Below, in pieces: positions 49,844 to 52,043 of a stretch of DNA of 52,043 nucleotides. This stretch comes from a virus. Numbering within the stretch: the stretch's first letter is position 1; each line of letters starts with the position of its first letter. The notes beneath the pieces are model-generated. The model did no database searches. It was not told the DNA's origin and saw nothing but the letters and a program-made list of their open reading frames with translations. The translations under genes and the position numbers were made by a program. Location: positions 1-52,043 of the IMG/VR virus record IMGVR_UViG_3300024261_002507; one strand, given 5' to 3'.

Positions 49844-50733
49844 GGAACAATATGTGCTGACCTTATATTAATTGTTAAATCAACTGGTATACTCTCTTCT
49901 AGACTCATTAGCTCAGCAATTTTTACGCTTAATATCTTAAGAAATTCATAATCAGCCCATAAAGTTTTGATTACGTTAGAAGATCTCATTGTAACTGAAA
50001 CATTTAATCTATTTTGCCTGAATAAGGCATGAATTAAAGATATACAACTGTCACCAGAGTATATAAATCTTCTGCTATTATGTTTTTGTGGTGCATTACT
50101 ATTATTTAGGCCAGAGAATTCTCTAAATAACTTCTGTTCAATCTTTTGCATTATGTCCTCATAATAACTTTTTTCTTGAGGAAAGTTTAAAACAGAGAAA
50201 TCTAGTGAATCTATTTTAACTTCTTCTTTGCATTGAACATCTACTAATTCATTCCTTCCACTATTGATTACTATTGACTTGATGAGTTCACCACTTGGCA
50301 TATCATTTAACGACTCAATAAAATTCAAGCTCAAATCAACTTTTTCACATATGTCTTCTATGTTTGATAGTGCTAAAACATTCGGGTAAGAACCAAAGCC
50401 TACCTTTGCAAGATTTAAAAAATGACTTCTTACTTTAAGAATACTACTTTCATCTTGAAACTCATCACCTCTTTTTTGCAACCTCTCAAGTAAAACATCT
50501 TCAGTTGGTAACAAAATAATATAAAGTGTGTCTAGTCTCTTAATGTCATCCATGATCTTGTCAAACCAAAAAGAAGTATCACTTCGCTCATATAACTTTG
50601 AATAAACATACATTGACATGCAACTTCTGTCTTGTATATTATATTTAAAATTTGTTTCTTTATGAAGTCTATTAAATAATGTAGTCTTGCCACTACAGTC
50701 AGGACCTTCAATATTAATATTTGTAAATCGCAT
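49840..50733 (-). CDS. Fusion of deoxynucleotide (thymidylate-type) kinase and thymidylate-synthase-like domain
   Basis: 297 residues. The N-terminal ~140 residues are a P-loop nucleoside/nucleotide kinase: INIEGPDCSGKTTLFNRL (Walker A at 9-17), the RDTxx-like LQKRGDEFQ lid region, and helical segments typical of dTMP kinase or deoxynucleoside kinase. Residues ~160-297 resemble a thymidylate-synthase fold: SGDSCISLIHALFRQNRLNV (Cys230 where the catalytic Cys sits), VTMRSSNVIKTLWADYEFLK and INIRSAHIVP (end of the dUMP site). This domain is shorter than full ThyA (about 220-260). It may make dTMP and then phosphorylate it, or bind nucleotide only. Promoter 50753-50782 lies just upstream. Confidence 0.65.
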   Translation of the reverse strand: MRFTNINIEGPDCSGKTTLFNRLHKETNFKYNIQDRSCMSMYVYSKLYERSDTSFWFDKIMDDIKRLDTLYIILLPTEDVLLERLQKRGDEFQDESSILKVRSHFLNLAKVGFGSYPNVLALSNIEDICEKVDLSLNFIESLNDMPSGELIKSIVINSGRNELVDVQCKEEVKIDSLDFSVLNFPQEKSYYEDIMQKIEQKLFREFSGLNNSNAPQKHNSRRFIYSGDSCISLIHALFRQNRLNVSVTMRSSNVIKTLWADYEFLKILSVKIAELMSLEESIPVDLTINIRSAHIVP

Positions 50734-50752
50734 TGTAATCCTTTTTTATTTT

Positions 50753-50782
50753 ATTATATAATATAATAATTATATTTACACG
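50753..50782 (-). promoter_or_regulatory. Promoter of the shared CGTGTAA/TATAAT class, upstream of the kinase/TS-like fusion
   Basis: Minus strand: CGTGTAA at 50782-50776, 17-base spacer, TATAAT at 50758-50753, start codon at 50733. Exact match in both boxes. Confidence 0.78.
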
Positions 50783-50811
50783 AACAAGTAGTTAATTCAT
50801 TAGAGTCAGTA

Positions 50812-52043
50812 CTAATCAAAAGCATTTATCTTTCTAAGCTTCCCAAGTGTTGTTGACATTCCCCAGCCCGCATCGTTTTTTACATCTGTTAACCAAGTTG
50901 AATATTCTATGTTACCAGTCATGTTTCCCCAAACTCTTAACCAACCACTTTTATTGTTAGAGTCAACGCACTTCCAACGCATAAATGCCTTGCCGTTCTT
51001 TGTTGTCTTATGAATGACTTCAACAACCGTAAACCAGCCAATACCTCTCTTTCCAGACTCAATATCAAATATTGATTGTATTGACTTTTGCTGTAGCTTT
51101 TTTATTAAAGCTGGCGGAAACAACAAGTCTGCAGATGCGTCATTAGATAGATCAAAATAGTTACTAATCTTTTCTGCTCTGCTCCAATCAGATACAATTT
51201 TATATTTATCTAATAAATTATCAACAATTAACGTGAGCTCCTCATTGTTTTTTAATGCTCTTTTGGCTGCAGTCTTTGTCATTCCATAATTACCTTTTTT
51301 AAGAAGATTATAGTTATCTAGAATTAGATCATGGAGTTGTCTATGATTATCAAGTGTATTATCTTTAAACTCAGAAAGAGATTTAAATGCTTCCATTTTT
51401 GCTAGCGAAGAAAAAGCTGTCTTATTTAGTTTTGAGTGCTTCCATACACCTTCTTCATTATAAAATAAGTTATTTAAATTGTTGTATGGCCTATTTGCAA
51501 ATACTTCTTCAACAGCTTTGTCTCCTACTCCTTTAAGAGAAGTTAAAGGAGGCACGAAAGCTGCAAGTTCTTCAGAGTATTCCCATTCTAATCCTGAGTG
51601 ATTTATATCTATTGCAGCAATCTCGTAACCAAATGATTTAATCTCTGAAATAGCTTTTGACATCCCTTTAGGATTACCATTTTCAGATTGCAATATCGCT
51701 GCCATCCACTCAGTCTCGTGATGTGTATGTAGCCATGCCGCATAATACGACCCAATAGCATATGCAACTGCATGGGAAAGATTGAAGCCATAAACTGCGA
51801 AACCTTCTATGTCTTGCCAGAGCTTCGAAGAAATACTCTCAGGAATGTCATTGAGCTCTTTGGCGCCTTTAATAAACTTCTCTCTAGCAATTGCCTTTTC
51901 TGATCCTTTAGAATGCAAAGTATCTAGTGATTTCTTTACAAGCGTCTTTCGTAACTTATCACTCTCACCCGGTGAAAACCCAGCAAGCTTTTGTGCCATC
52001 AACATGAATTGCTCTTGAAAGCAAAAGTAGCCGTAAGTATATC
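50812..52043 (-). CDS. dnaE: DNA polymerase III alpha subunit (DnaE-type), C-terminal part, cut by window edge
   Basis: The frame is open to the right edge, so only the C-terminal ~410 residues are visible. The segment YGYFCFQEQFMLMAQKLAGF then SPGESDKLRKTLVKKS matches the fingers/palm of bacterial Pol III alpha (GVFLYQEQVM-type). FNLSHAVAYAIGSYYAAWLH and the following helix match the fingers. A helix-hairpin-helix (SLKGVGDKAVEEVFANRPYN) and an OB-like region (GIGWFTVVEVIHKTTKNGKA, FMRWKCV) follow. No clamp-binding motif is obvious at the end. Most tailed phages use family A or B polymerases, so a C-family replicase is a lineage marker for some large phages. The catalytic Asp triad lies outside the window. 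Confidence 0.9.
   Translation of the reverse strand, partial: YTYGYFCFQEQFMLMAQKLAGFSPGESDKLRKTLVKKSLDTLHSKGSEKAIAREKFIKGAKELNDIPESISSKLWQDIEGFAVYGFNLSHAVAYAIGSYYAAWLHTHHETEWMAAILQSENGNPKGMSKAISEIKSFGYEIAAIDINHSGLEWEYSEELAAFVPPLTSLKGVGDKAVEEVFANRPYNNLNNLFYNEEGVWKHSKLNKTAFSSLAKMEAFKSLSEFKDNTLDNHRQLHDLILDNYNLLKKGNYGMTKTAAKRALKNNEELTLIVDNLLDKYKIVSDWSRAEKISNYFDLSNDASADLLFPPALIKKLQQKSIQSIFDIESGKRGIGWFTVVEVIHKTTKNGKAFMRWKCVDSNNKSGWLRVWGNMTGNIEYSTWLTDVKNDAGWGMSTTLGKLRKINAFD

Noticed and set aside
1-52043. tRNA or other structural RNA genes
   Set aside because: Almost every base is coding and no cloverleaf or conserved RNA pattern was noticed by eye. A covariance-model scan was not possible here.

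Overview
The window looks like a contiguous piece of a large tailed-phage (jumbo, myovirus-like) genome. It is very AT-rich, tightly packed and arranged in long same-strand runs with ATGA/TAATG-type overlaps and many short genes. It combines phage replication and nucleotide genes (ATP-dependent DNA ligase, a RadA-like ATPase, a 5'-3' exonuclease, the C-terminal part of a bacterial-type DNA polymerase III alpha subunit, thymidine kinase, dCMP deaminase, a kinase/thymidylate-synthase-like fusion) with a sigma factor, a GroEL chaperonin, a lytic transglycosylase and a block of giant, acidic, probably virion-associated proteins. No ribosomal, tRNA, transposase or CRISPR features were seen. The host cannot be read directly. 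A 579-residue lipoprotein resembles, from memory, secreted proteins of myxobacteria/deltaproteobacteria, so a host in that broad group is a tentative guess.

Layout. (1) 0-7.6 kb, minus strand: short operons of early/middle character (ligase, MoxR AAA ATPase plus VWA/metallopeptidase partner, RadA-like ATPase, ImmA-like protease, lytic transglycosylase, EF-hand protein). Five of the seven copies of a shared promoter motif, CGTGTAA-N17-TATAAT, lie here. (2) 7.6-11.3 kb, minus: a purine operon of a GMP-reductase-like enzyme, PurA and PurB. (3) 11.9-16.3 kb, plus: thermonuclease-like protein, a 1082-aa nuclease-like/ligase-like fusion and a HxGH nucleotidylyltransferase, behind a T4-late-like TATAAATA. 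(4) 16.3-23.5 kb, minus: lipoprotein, small genes, a sigma factor whose -35-reading helix-turn-helix seems to be a separate downstream gene, GroEL, and FEN-type exonuclease. (5) 23.5-41.6 kb, minus: probable late genes, including a ligase-like nucleotidyltransferase, a 1068-aa protein, an Fe/Mn superoxide-dismutase-like protein and a 2350-aa protein with a J-domain-like HPD segment. (6) 41.7-43.4 kb, minus: dCMP deaminase, thymidine kinase and an unknown. (7) 43.6-49.8 kb, plus: two tandem large paralogues with a PARP-like ADP-ribosyltransferase N-terminal domain, plus a small protein. (8) 49.8-52.0 kb, minus: the kinase/TS-like fusion and DNA polymerase III alpha (cut by the window edge).

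How it may fit together. GMP reductase-like + PurA + PurB would turn GMP into AMP, and dCMP deaminase + TS-like + thymidine kinase would turn dCMP into dTMP. Together they would move host G and C nucleotides toward the A and T this AT-rich genome needs. Many late proteins start with, or contain, a short amphipathic helix ending in L-x-E (for example WLLTE/A, SIIIE/G, SLLFE/D). That resembles the capsid-targeting peptides and prohead-protease sites of T4-like phages, and suggests that the ART-like enzymes, ligases and giant protein are packaged in the head and processed there. Sigma factor, split HTH, shared -35-like box and TATAAATA sites suggest phage-specific temporal transcription control. 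These functional links are inferences; the motifs themselves are visible.
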